From contig NZ_BNAU01000003.1 in NCBI RefSeq assembly GCF_014653945.1, forward strand, positions 186,001-250,000: a stretch of 64,000 nucleotides of DNA. Direction: 5' to 3'. Position 1 is the stretch's first letter, and each line of letters opens with the position of its first letter. Of the stretch, positions 25,789 through 33,425 are shown one piece after another. Source of the stretch: Amycolatopsis deserti. Lineage in GTDB: Bacteria > Actinomycetota > Actinomycetes > Mycobacteriales > Pseudonocardiaceae. The notes beneath the pieces are model-generated. The model made no database searches. It was not told where the DNA came from and was given only the letters and a program-made list of their open reading frames with translations. Both the position numbers and the translations under genes were made by a program.

Positions 25789-27249
25789 TCACCGCACCAC
25801 GAAATTGGCCATCATCATCATGTCCTCGTGTTCGAGGTTGTGGCAGTGCAGGACGTACTTGCCGCGGTAGCCCTCGAACCGGACGAGCACCTCGGCCTGG
25901 TCACCGTTGCCCAGGTCGACCGTGTCCTTCCAGCCGTGCGCCGTGCCCGGGATCTGGAACGCCGCGAGGTGGATGTGGATCGGGTGCGGCACGTTCTGCG
26001 CCCGCAACCGCCACAGCTCGACCGTGCCCAGTGCCGGCTCGGCCACGACGCCGTCGGCGCTGAACGGCATCCCGTTGACCGTCCACAGTGTCATCCCGTG
26101 GTGCTCGGCCCCGCCGCGGCGGAACGTGAACTCGCGCTCGGCCACCGCGTCCGAACGGGACAGGGGCCGGACATCGGCCAGCCGCGCCGGGATGGCGCTG
26201 TCGTCGGCCACCCGCCGCGTGACCACGAACCGCATCACGCGCGCCGTGCCGTCCTCGCCGAGCCGGTTCACCAGCGTGACCTCCTGGCCGGGCCGGTACG
26301 CCAAGAAGTCGATCACCACGTCGTACCGTTCGGCCTGCGCGATCGGCAGCTGGTCGTGCCGGACCGGCGCGGCCAGCAGCCCCTGGTCACCGCCGATCTG
26401 CACGAACCCCGCGCCCGGCGGGTCGAGCGCGAGCCGGTACCGGCGGGCGTTGGAGGCGTTGAGGATCCGGAACCGGTAGCGCGCGGCGTCCACCTCCATC
26501 ACCGGCCACGGCGCGCCGTTGACCAGGACGCAGTCGCCGAGCACGCCGCTGACGAAATCGCTGGTCACGCCCGGTTCGCCGAGCAGTGACGGGTCGACCG
26601 AGGGGTAGGCGAAGGAGCCGTCCTCGGCGAACGACCGGTCCGTGATCATCAGCGGCACCTCCCGCTCGCCACGAGGCAGGGGCAGCGCGTCCTCCTCGTC
26701 GTCGCGGATCAGGTGGAATCCGGCGAGACCGCGGTAGACCTGCGGGCCGGTGAAGTCGGCCCGGTGGTCGTGGTACCAGAGCGTGGCCGCCGGCTGGTCC
26801 AGCGGGTAGACGTACTCGCGCGCCGCGCCGGGTGCGACCAGGTCCAGCGGGTAGCCGTCGTGCTCGGGCGGGGTCCGGCCGCCGTGCAGGTGCACCACCA
26901 CGGGCACGCCCAGCTCGTTGCGGTGCCGGACGACGGTGGCCTGCCCTCGTCGCGTCTCGATCGTGGGGCCGGGGAAGATGCCGTCGTAGCCCCAGATCCG
27001 CGTGCGCAGGCCGGGCAGGATCTCCACGTCCGCGGCCCGCTGGGTGATCTCGTAGCGGCCGGGGCGGACCGGCCGCGCCACAGGCGGCACCGGCAGCGGC
27101 ACGGTGAACGGCTCCGGCAGCTTCGCCGTGCTGCGCAACAGGGTGCCCGCGCTGGACTCGGTCTCGGTGTTCGCGCCGCCGCTCGCGCAGCCCGCCACCA
27201 GCAGGCCGGCCGCGGTGACGCGGAACAGGCCGCGCCGGGACAGGTTCAT
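25789..27249 (-). CDS. Multicopper oxidase, Tat-exported lipoprotein
   Basis: 486 aa. Start 'MNLSRRGLFRVTAAG' has the twin-arginine motif and 'LLVAGCASG' is a lipobox, so export folded through Tat and lipid attachment are likely. All copper ligands are present: 'VHLHGG' and 'WYHDHRADF' for the type 3/2 centre, 'HPIHIHLAAFQI' and 'VLHCHNLEHEDMMM' for the C-terminal cluster, the last with the Cys of the type 1 site. Resembles CueO/FtsP/bilirubin-oxidase-like enzymes that oxidise Cu(I) or Fe(II). ATG 27249 overlaps the upstream small gene as ATGA. Two frames further upstream lack family sequence. Confidence 0.93.
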   Translation of the reverse strand: MNLSRRGLFRVTAAGLLVAGCASGGANTETESSAGTLLRSTAKLPEPFTVPLPVPPVARPVRPGRYEITQRAADVEILPGLRTRIWGYDGIFPGPTIETRRGQATVVRHRNELGVPVVVHLHGGRTPPEHDGYPLDLVAPGAAREYVYPLDQPAATLWYHDHRADFTGPQVYRGLAGFHLIRDDEEDALPLPRGEREVPLMITDRSFAEDGSFAYPSVDPSLLGEPGVTSDFVSGVLGDCVLVNGAPWPVMEVDAARYRFRILNASNARRYRLALDPPGAGFVQIGGDQGLLAAPVRHDQLPIAQAERYDVVIDFLAYRPGQEVTLVNRLGEDGTARVMRFVVTRRVADDSAIPARLADVRPLSRSDAVAEREFTFRRGGAEHHGMTLWTVNGMPFSADGVVAEPALGTVELWRLRAQNVPHPIHIHLAAFQIPGTAHGWKDTVDLGNGDQAEVLVRFEGYRGKYVLHCHNLEHEDMMMMANFVVR

Positions 27250-27455
27250 CGGTTCCGCCTCCGCCGGTCGATCAGCACGGCGACGACGGCGCCCGCGACG
27301 GCGAGCAGTTGGGGCCCGAAGCCGATCACGAACGTCCAGGGCGCGTCGACCTGGCCGTCCCGCGCGGCGAGCCGTCCGACGAGTTCGCTGAAGACCAGAA
27401 ATCCCACCGCGAGGCCGACGAACAGGCCGAGGATGGCGACACCCAGGGTTCTCAT
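27246..27455 (-). CDS. Small two-helix membrane protein, operon partner of the multicopper oxidase
   Basis: 69 aa from ATG 27455. Two hydrophobic helices ('AILGLFVGLAVGFLVFSELV', about 7-26, and 'GPQLLAVAGAVVAVLID', about 46-63) and a basic tail 'RRRRNR'. It resembles short DUF5957-type actinobacterial membrane proteins, but I do not assign it firmly. Its stop overlaps the oxidase start (ATGA at 27246-27249), so the two are translationally coupled; it may aid copper handling or membrane placement of the oxidase. Confidence 0.72.
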   Translation of the reverse strand: MRTLGVAILGLFVGLAVGFLVFSELVGRLAARDGQVDAPWTFVIGFGPQLLAVAGAVVAVLIDRRRRNR

Positions 27456-27563
27456 GCCCGTCGAACGTAGGCACCTCCGCGCCGCCCGTCGTCCGTCCGC
27501 GAGCGACGGAACAGTCAACATCGGACGACTGTGCGAAGCGCGCGGCCTGGCTATTCTCGGGGC

Positions 27564-28676
27564 GTGAGCGAGCGAAAGCGGGTGCTCGCCGACGCCGCTC
27601 TCGGGGTCGCGACCTCCACCGTGGTGGCCGTCGCCCTCGCGATGGACCTCGGCGGCGCGCGGGCGCCCGACCCGGTGGCGTACCTGTTCGCGCTGTGCCT
27701 CGGCGCGCTGATGCTCGTGCGCCGCCGCTTCCCGGTGCTGGCGCTGGCCGCGACCGCGGCCGGGCTGCTCGCCTACTACGCCGCCGGGTACCCGCCGGTC
27801 GGGCTGGCGCTGCCGGTCGCGGCGGCCCTGTTCTCCGCGGCCGAAGCCGGGAAGGCACGCGTCGCTACGACGACCGCGGCGGCGTTGGTGCTGGTCAGCA
27901 CGTTCTTCCGGCTGCGGCAGGGCGAGAACCCGGACTACCTGCTCGGGTTCGAGCTGGCTTCCACGGCCGGGCTGATGCTGAGCGCGATCGCGCTGGGGGC
28001 GTTGCGTGCCGAACAGCGCCGCACCGCGCGGCAGGCCGCCGCGGAACGGGAGTGGGAGGCCCGGCGCCGGGTCGAGGAGGAACGCCTGCGGATCGCGCGG
28101 GACCTGCACGACGCCGTCGGGCACACGCTGGCCGTGGTGTCGGTGCAGGCCAGCGTCGCCGCCGAGGCGCTGGACGACGATCCGGACACCGCCCGCTCGG
28201 CGCTGGCGACCCTGCGGCTGGCCGCCGACGAAGCCGCCCACGACCTGCGCACCACGCTCGGCCTGCTGACCGACGACACCGGCCGCGCCCCGGTCGGCAG
28301 CCTGCGGCACCTGGACACTCTGGTCACCGCGACCGTCCGAAGTGGTCTGGAAGTGACCGTGTCCACCGAGGGCGAACCGGTCGCGCTGCCGGCCGCGGTG
28401 GACACGACGGCGTACCGGATCGTGCAGGAAGCGCTGACCAACAGCCTCCGCCACGCCCGGGCGACGCACGCGGAGGTGCGGTTGCGCTACGAACCGGACC
28501 GGCTGCGGATCGAGGTCCGCGACGACGGCGCCGGAGCCGACCTGCCGGTCCGCGGCGGCCGTGGGCTCGACGGGATGCGGGACCGGGCCGAGCTGCTGGG
28601 CGGGTCGGTCACGCTGGATTCCCGCCCGGGCGCGGGTTTCCGCGTCGAGGCGAGCCTGCCGGTGGAGCCGCGATGA
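27564..28676 (+). CDS. NarL-type sensor histidine kinase (second)
   Basis: About 370 aa from GTG 27564. Residues 1-155 hold five or six membrane helices. HisKA_3 phospho-acceptor His in 'ARDLHDAVGHTLAVVSVQA', N-box 'VQEALTNSLRHARATHAE', G-box 'VRDDGAGADLPVRGGRGLDG'. TATTCT stands 6 nt before the GTG with no ribosome site, so leaderless translation is likely; an ATG at 27531 would place that -10 inside the gene. Overlaps the response regulator by ATGA. Divergent from the copper oxidase unit, which hints at, but does not show, metal sensing. Confidence 0.92.
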   Translation: MSERKRVLADAALGVATSTVVAVALAMDLGGARAPDPVAYLFALCLGALMLVRRRFPVLALAATAAGLLAYYAAGYPPVGLALPVAAALFSAAEAGKARVATTTAAALVLVSTFFRLRQGENPDYLLGFELASTAGLMLSAIALGALRAEQRRTARQAAAEREWEARRRVEEERLRIARDLHDAVGHTLAVVSVQASVAAEALDDDPDTARSALATLRLAADEAAHDLRTTLGLLTDDTGRAPVGSLRHLDTLVTATVRSGLEVTVSTEGEPVALPAAVDTTAYRIVQEALTNSLRHARATHAEVRLRYEPDRLRIEVRDDGAGADLPVRGGRGLDGMRDRAELLGGSVTLDSRPGAGFRVEASLPVEPR

Positions 28677-29332
28677 TCCGGGTCGCGCTCGCCGACGACC
28701 AGCACCTGATGCGGGCCGGCCTGTCCGCGCTGCTCGCCCGCGCCGACGACATCACCGTCGTGGGCGAGGCCGCCGACGGCGCGGAGGCGGTGACGCTCGC
28801 GCTGACCGCGCGGCCGGACGTCGTGTTGATGGACATCCGCATGCCCGGGGTGGACGGCATCGAGGCCACCCGGCGCATCGTCGCCGACCCTCGGCTGCGC
28901 AACGTGCGGGTCGTCGTGCTGACCACGTTCGACACCGACGAGCACATCCTCGACGCGATCCGCGCCGGAGCGTCGGGCTTCCTGCTGAAGAACACCGAAC
29001 CCGACGATCTGCGGGCGGCCGTGCGCACGGTGGCCGGTGGGGAGGCGTTGCTGTCGCCGTCGGTGACCCGGCGCGTGATGGCGGCGGTGGCGCGCGGGCA
29101 CCGGACCGACCCGGCCCGGCTGGCGCACCTGACCGGACGGGAACGGGAGCTGCTCGCCGAGGTCGCCGCCGGCCGGTCCAACGACGAGATCGCCGGGCGG
29201 CTGTTCCTGAGCCCGGCCACCACGCGCACCTACGTCAGCCGCCTGCTGTCCAAACTGGACGCCCGCGACCGCGCGCAGCTGGTGCACATCGCCTACGAAA
29301 CCGGCCTGGTCCACCCCGGCGACGCGGGTTAG
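28673..29332 (+). CDS. NarL/LuxR-type response regulator (second)
   Basis: 219 aa. Receiver: 'ALADDQHLMRAG', Asp in 'PDVVLMDIRMPGVDG', Thr in 'VVVLTTFDTDEH', Lys in 'FLLKNTEPDD'. C-terminal LuxR helix-turn-helix: 'LTGRERELLAEVAAGRSN' and 'SPATTRTYVSRLLSKLDA'. Its TAG stop is made of the TA target duplication and the first G of an insertion sequence; without the insertion the next base is also G, so the protein is unchanged. Confidence 0.94.
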   Translation: MIRVALADDQHLMRAGLSALLARADDITVVGEAADGAEAVTLALTARPDVVLMDIRMPGVDGIEATRRIVADPRLRNVRVVVLTTFDTDEHILDAIRAGASGFLLKNTEPDDLRAAVRTVAGGEALLSPSVTRRVMAAVARGHRTDPARLAHLTGRERELLAEVAAGRSNDEIAGRLFLSPATTRTYVSRLLSKLDARDRAQLVHIAYETGLVHPGDAG

Positions 29333-30124
29333 GGAGTGTCCTGCAAGTCATCTGAGCCAGAGGACGATAGCGGCGATGGTGAGTTCGGCCTGGTAGTGGC
29401 GGCGCGTTTGGCGTAGCGGGTGGCCAGGCCGCGGAACTGTTTCAGCCTGTTGAAGCAGCGTTCGATCACGTTTCGCTGCTGGTAGGCCTCGGCATCGAAG
29501 GCGCGAGGACGCCCGCCGCGGGAGCCCTTGGCGGCGCGGCGGGCGATCTGATCCTCCCGCTCTGACTGGTCAAACCGGACCCGCGGTTCCGCATCGCCTG
29601 CCGAGTTGAGGGATGCGAATAGGCCTTGTGCGCCCATCGACCACAAGATGGATCTTCGTGCTCAGTCCGCCCCGGGCCGGCCGAGTCCTTCCTCGTCGAC
29701 CGCGAGCGCCTCGACGCGGGCGTGCAGCCCTCTTTTTCGAGCCCCAGCAGCATGCTGATGCGCCCGGACCACGCTCGAATAGACCGAGATGACCCACTCG
29801 ACCTCACCGACCGAGTCGTCCTTGACGATCACCTCGTCCAGAATCTTTCTGCCAGGTGCCATCCGCGGTCCACCACCGCAACCGTTCATGCGCGGTCTTC
29901 CACGGCCCATACCGCTCGGGCAAGTCACGCCACGGCACACCCGGTCCGCAGCTTCCACAGAATCGCGTCGATCAGCTGCCGGTGATCCCGCCACCGCCGC
30001 CCCCGACCCGACACCGGCAGCAACGGCTCAATCCGCGCCCACGCCCGATCCATCACCTCACCCCGACCCACCACAACCCGAGATCAAACCAGGCCTGCAG
30101 ATAGATCAGTTACAGGACACTCCC
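29332..30124 (-). mobile_element. Decayed IS5-family (IS427-like) insertion sequence
   Basis: 793-bp element with 12-bp perfect terminal inverted repeats GGGAGTGTCCTG (29332-29343 and, inverted, 30113-30124), flanked by the dinucleotide TA at 29330-29331 and 30125-30126 as target duplication. TA duplication inside a CTAG-like site and the transposase sequence are both typical of the IS427 group. The transposase is broken (see pseudogene), so the element cannot move on its own. Confidence 0.85.
29348..30053 (-). pseudogene. IS5/IS427 transposase remnant
   Basis: Pieces of a DDE transposase lie in different frames of the minus strand: an N-terminal part from ATG 30053 ('MDRAWARIEPLLPVSGRG', '[10 protein letters not shown]'), a central part '[19 protein letters not shown]' and 'GGLSTKIHLVVDG', and a C-terminal part 'NVIERCFNRLKQFRGLATRY' with the catalytic Glu. 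At least three frameshifts are visible (near 29935, 29850 and 29395). The first catalytic Asp, expected in 'ISVDSTVVRAH', is Tyr ('ISVYSSVVRAH'), and the segment between the central and C-terminal parts, where the second Asp should be, is deleted. Clearly inactive. Confidence 0.85.
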
Positions 30125-30726
30125 TAGTGGCCGCAGCCGCGCCATCGCGGCGTGGCGACCCCGCTGAGCACCACGTCCACCACCTGCTCCGCCAGGTCCT
30201 CGGTGACCGGGAGGTGTCCGAAGAGGACGCGGTAGTAGGTCGTCGAGGCCAGCATGTCGAGCACCAGGTCGAAATCGAGGTCCGGGTCGAGGTCGCCGCG
30301 TTCGACGCCCCGGCGCAGGGCCGCCGCGGTGGACGTCCGTCGCGTGTGGAAGTAGTCGCGCAGGAACACCTCCGCCAGCTCCGGATCGTCGGCGAGGTCG
30401 GCGACCAGCGCGGGCAGCACCCGTCGCCCGATCCGGGTCGTGAAGGCCGCGCTGAGCGTCCCGATCCCCGCGACGAGATCGCAGCGCGTGCACCCGGTGT
30501 CCGGGGTGGGCATCGCGCCCACGGTGGTCACCAGGGCGTCCACGACCAGGTGCGGCCGGCCGCGCCACCGGCGGCGCAACGCGGGCTTGCTCGTGCCTGC
30601 CCTGCTCGCCACGGCTTCCAGCGTGAGGCCCGCGTAGCCCACCTCGTTCAGCAGCTCCACCGTCGCTTCGCGGACAGCCCCGTCGATGCGCTCGTCGCGT
30701 GGCCGTCCGGCCCGGGTGCTCGTCAC
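30124..30726 (-). CDS. TetR-family repressor
   Basis: 200 aa. N-terminal helix-turn-helix 'GLTLEAVASRAGTSKPALRR' (about residues 33-52), then an all-helical ligand domain of TetR_C type. Divergent from an MFS exporter with 53 bp between starts, and an inverted repeat in that gap is the likely operator, so it most probably represses the exporter and itself and releases on binding a drug-like ligand. Its TAG stop uses the terminal C (minus G) of the neighbouring insertion sequence. Confidence 0.92.
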   Translation of the reverse strand: MTSTRAGRPRDERIDGAVREATVELLNEVGYAGLTLEAVASRAGTSKPALRRRWRGRPHLVVDALVTTVGAMPTPDTGCTRCDLVAGIGTLSAAFTTRIGRRVLPALVADLADDPELAEVFLRDYFHTRRTSTAAALRRGVERGDLDPDLDFDLVLDMLASTTYYRVLFGHLPVTEDLAEQVVDVVLSGVATPRWRGCGH

Positions 30727-30752
30727 ACCTCGCAGCTTATCACTTTCATTTC

Positions 30753-30767
30753 GTTCCGGTACGGAAC
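30753..30767. promoter_or_regulatory. Candidate TetR operator
   Basis: Inverted repeat GTTCCG-GTA-CGGAAC in the 53-bp TetR/MFS gap. It lies directly upstream of CATAAT (30767-30772), the likely -10 of the MFS gene, so a bound repressor would block that promoter. Confidence 0.65.
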
Positions 30768-30779
30768 ATAATTGCCGTC

Positions 30780-32111
30780 ATGACTCTCCCATCGACTTCC
30801 GAGGGCGTGCTCTCGCCCCGCTACCGGGCTCGCACCGTCGGCATCGTGCTCACCGTCGGACTGGTCGCGCTCGAATCGCTCGGCGTGGCCACCATCCTCC
30901 CGGACATCTCCCGCCTGCTCGGCGGCCTCGGCTCCTACGGCTGGGCGCTGGCCGCGCTGATGCTGGCGAACATCGTCGGCACCGTCCTCGCCGGTCACGC
31001 CGCGGACCGCGGCGGGCCAGCCCGTCCGTTGGCCGCCGGGCTGGTGGCGTTCGCGGTCGGCAGCGCGGTCGCCGGCGTCGCGCCGTCCTGGCCGCTGTTC
31101 CTGGTCGGCCGGTTCACGCAGGGTCTCGGCGTGGGCGCGGTGATGGCGATGGCCTACACGCTGATCGGGCTGGTCTACCCGGAACGCCTGCGCGCCCGCA
31201 TGTTCGCCCTGCTGTCGTCGGCCTGGACGGTTCCATCCCTGGTCGGCCCGGTCGTCGCGGCGGCGGTGGCGAGCACGATCGGCTGGCGGTGGGTGTTCCT
31301 GGCCATGATCCCGCTCGCCGGAATCGCGGCCTGGTGCACGCTCCCCGGCCTGAAGACGCCGTTCACACCGGCGGCGGACGGCTCCCGCTGGCGCCCACTG
31401 GTCGCCAGCGTCGCGCTCGCCGCCGGCACCGCGCTCGTCCTGGCCGCGCTGGAACTCCGCACGGCCGCGGTCCTGATCCCGCTCGCCGCGGCCGGGTTGG
31501 TCGTCGCCGTCCTGGCGCTGCGGCACGTCACGCCGGCCGGGACCCTCACCGTCCGGCGCGGCGTGCCCGCCGGGGTGGTCGTGCGGTTCCTGCTGTGCGC
31601 GGTGTACTTCGGCACCGAGGCGTTCCTGCCGTTGGGGTTGACCGAACTGCGGCACGTGAGCGCGTTCGAGGCCGGACTGGGCCTGTCGGCCGGGGCGCTG
31701 AGCTGGGTGGCCGGCTCCGCGGTGCAGGCGAAGTGGGACCGCGACCGGCGGGCGGCGGTGGCTCTGGGCTTCGCGGTCCTGGTGGCCGGGGTGGCGGTGC
31801 TGGCCTACGGCGTGCTCGCCGGCCCCGGGCTGCTCGCGGTGCTCGGCTGGGTGATCGGCGGGTTCGGCATGGGTGTCGCGTTCAACGCCGCCACCACCGA
31901 AACCCTCGGCCGCGCGGCGGACGATCAGCAGGGCTCGGTCAGCGCGGCGCTCCAACTGGCGCAAACCCTGGCGACCGCGGTCGCGAGTGGACTGGGCGGC
32001 GCGCTCATCGCCTCCCAGGGCGCGGCCACACCGGCGTTCCTGGTGATCTTCGCCGGCACCGCGGCGCTCGGCCTCGCGGGCGTGCTCGCGTCCCGGCGGA
32101 TCACCTTGTGA
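30780..32111 (+). CDS. MFS drug exporter, DHA2-like
   Basis: 443 aa with 12-14 membrane helices. Motif A-like loop 'GHAADRGGPARPLAAGL' after helix 2 and a long run of Ala/Gly/Val helices mark a proton-driven exporter. 'ESLGVATILPDISRLLGG' near the start resembles the 'D..i.n.ALP.i...l' motif of DHA2 pumps. ATG 30780 has CATAAT 7 nt upstream and no ribosome site, suggesting leaderless expression. Regulation by the divergent TetR is likely; substrate unknown. Confidence 0.9.
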   Translation: MTLPSTSEGVLSPRYRARTVGIVLTVGLVALESLGVATILPDISRLLGGLGSYGWALAALMLANIVGTVLAGHAADRGGPARPLAAGLVAFAVGSAVAGVAPSWPLFLVGRFTQGLGVGAVMAMAYTLIGLVYPERLRARMFALLSSAWTVPSLVGPVVAAAVASTIGWRWVFLAMIPLAGIAAWCTLPGLKTPFTPAADGSRWRPLVASVALAAGTALVLAALELRTAAVLIPLAAAGLVVAVLALRHVTPAGTLTVRRGVPAGVVVRFLLCAVYFGTEAFLPLGLTELRHVSAFEAGLGLSAGALSWVAGSAVQAKWDRDRRAAVALGFAVLVAGVAVLAYGVLAGPGLLAVLGWVIGGFGMGVAFNAATTETLGRAADDQQGSVSAALQLAQTLATAVASGLGGALIASQGAATPAFLVIFAGTAALGLAGVLASRRITL

Positions 32112-32157
32112 CGGAGATCTCGCCCGCCCGGAGCTTGCCGAGGCGATCACCGCTGTA

Positions 32158-32184
32158 TTAGCACTCTTAGGAGGAGAGTGCTAA
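32158..32184 (+). promoter_or_regulatory. Perfect CIRCE operator (HrcA site)
   Basis: TTAGCACTC-N9-GAGTGCTAA with both arms identical to the consensus and the exact 9-nt spacer. It stands 27 nt before the TTG start of a glycosyltransferase gene. TATTAG (32156-32161), a possible -10, overlaps its left arm, so HrcA binding would shut the promoter. CIRCE normally precedes groES/groEL, dnaK or hrcA genes. Confidence 0.95.
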
Positions 32185-32210
32185 TTGCATAGTCGGTCCG
32201 AGGAGGCAGC

Positions 32211-33425
32211 TTGAGCAGCGCGCATCGCCCCGCGTGGAAAGCCCGATCTGTTTCGCACGCCGCCGTGCGCCGCGACGACCCCGACCGCCCGCTCCGCGTG
32301 GCGATGGTCGTCCCGCCCTACTTCGACGTTCCTCCGCAGGCGTACGGCGGGGTCGAGGCGGTGGTCGCCGACCTCGCGGACGCGCTGGTCGACCGCGGGC
32401 ACCACGTCACCCTGATCGGCGCCGGCCGTCCCGGCACGAAGGCCCGGTTCGTGCCGGTGTGGGACCGCACCGTGCCGGAGCTGCTCGGCGAGCCCTACCC
32501 CGAGGTCATGCACGCGATCGCCGCGCGCCGGGCGGTGCAGCGCCTCGCCGCGGCCGAGGGCGTCGACGTGGTGCACGACCACTCGCTGGCCGGGCCGCTC
32601 AACGCTCCCGCCTACGGCGTGCCGACGGTGGTGACCGTGCACGGCCCGGTGGGCGAGGACATGGCGCGCTACTACACCGAGCTGGGCGACGACGTGCACC
32701 TGGTGGCGATCAGCGACCGGCAGCGCGAGCTGGCCCCCGGCCTGAACTGGATCGGCACCGTCCACAACGCACTGCGGCTGGCCGACTGGCCGTTTGAGTC
32801 CGAAAAGGACGACTACGCCTTGTTCCTCGGCCGGTTCCACCAGGACAAGGCGCACCTCGCGCTGGAGGCCGCGCACCGCGCCGGGTTGCGGCTGGTGCTG
32901 GCCGGCAAGTGCGCCGAGCCGATCGAGAAGGAGTACTTCGAGCGGGAGGTCCGGCCGCGGCTCACCGAGAACGACCACGTGTTCGGCGTCGCCGACGCGA
33001 CCGCGAAGCGCGAGCTGCTCGCCAAGGCCCGCTGCCTGCTTTTCCCGATCCAGTGGGAGGAGCCGTTCGGGATGGTCATGATCGAGGCCATGGCTTGCGG
33101 CACCCCGGTCGTGGCGCTGCGGTCCGGCGCGGTGCCCGAGGTCGTCGTGGACGGGGTCACCGGCCTGGTGCGCGACGATCCGGCCGACCTGGTCCAGGCG
33201 CTGCACGACGTCCGCCACCTCGACCCGGCCAAGTGCCGCGCCCACGTCGCCGAGCACTTCGACGTCGGCGGGCTGGGCGCCGGTTACGAGGCCGCGTACC
33301 GGCGGGCGGTCGAGGTCAGCCGCCTGCGCCGGGACTACGCGGCGCTGGACTCGGCGCTCGACCGCGCGTACGACCAGATGGACAACAACGGACCCGCCCT
33401 GCAGCCATCCGGAGGACGGCCATGA
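32211..33425 (+). CDS. GT4-family glycosyltransferase under CIRCE control
   Basis: 404 aa, GT-B fold. N-terminal Rossmann half: 'RVAMVVPPYFDVPPQAYGGV', 'DVVHDHSLAGPLNAP' ; C-terminal nucleotide-sugar half: 'DYALFLGRFHQDKAHLALEA', 'EEPFGMVMIEAMACGTPVVA' with the E-x7-E motif and 'GAVPEVVVDGVTGLV'. TTG 32211 is chosen because AGGAGG precedes it by 5 nt. Retaining GT4 enzymes build glucosides, trehalose or glycolipids; substrate not predicted. ATGA overlap with the downstream debranching-like enzyme argues for a joint role in glucan or compatible-solute metabolism during stress. Confidence 0.9.
   Translation: MSSAHRPAWKARSVSHAAVRRDDPDRPLRVAMVVPPYFDVPPQAYGGVEAVVADLADALVDRGHHVTLIGAGRPGTKARFVPVWDRTVPELLGEPYPEVMHAIAARRAVQRLAAAEGVDVVHDHSLAGPLNAPAYGVPTVVTVHGPVGEDMARYYTELGDDVHLVAISDRQRELAPGLNWIGTVHNALRLADWPFESEKDDYALFLGRFHQDKAHLALEAAHRAGLRLVLAGKCAEPIEKEYFEREVRPRLTENDHVFGVADATAKRELLAKARCLLFPIQWEEPFGMVMIEAMACGTPVVALRSGAVPEVVVDGVTGLVRDDPADLVQALHDVRHLDPAKCRAHVAEHFDVGGLGAGYEAAYRRAVEVSRLRRDYAALDSALDRAYDQMDNNGPALQPSGGRP

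Noticed and set aside
30723..32150. 475-codon minus-strand frame opposite the MFS pump
   Set aside because: No hydrophobic segments or motifs; the plus strand encodes an intact transporter with its own regulator and operator.
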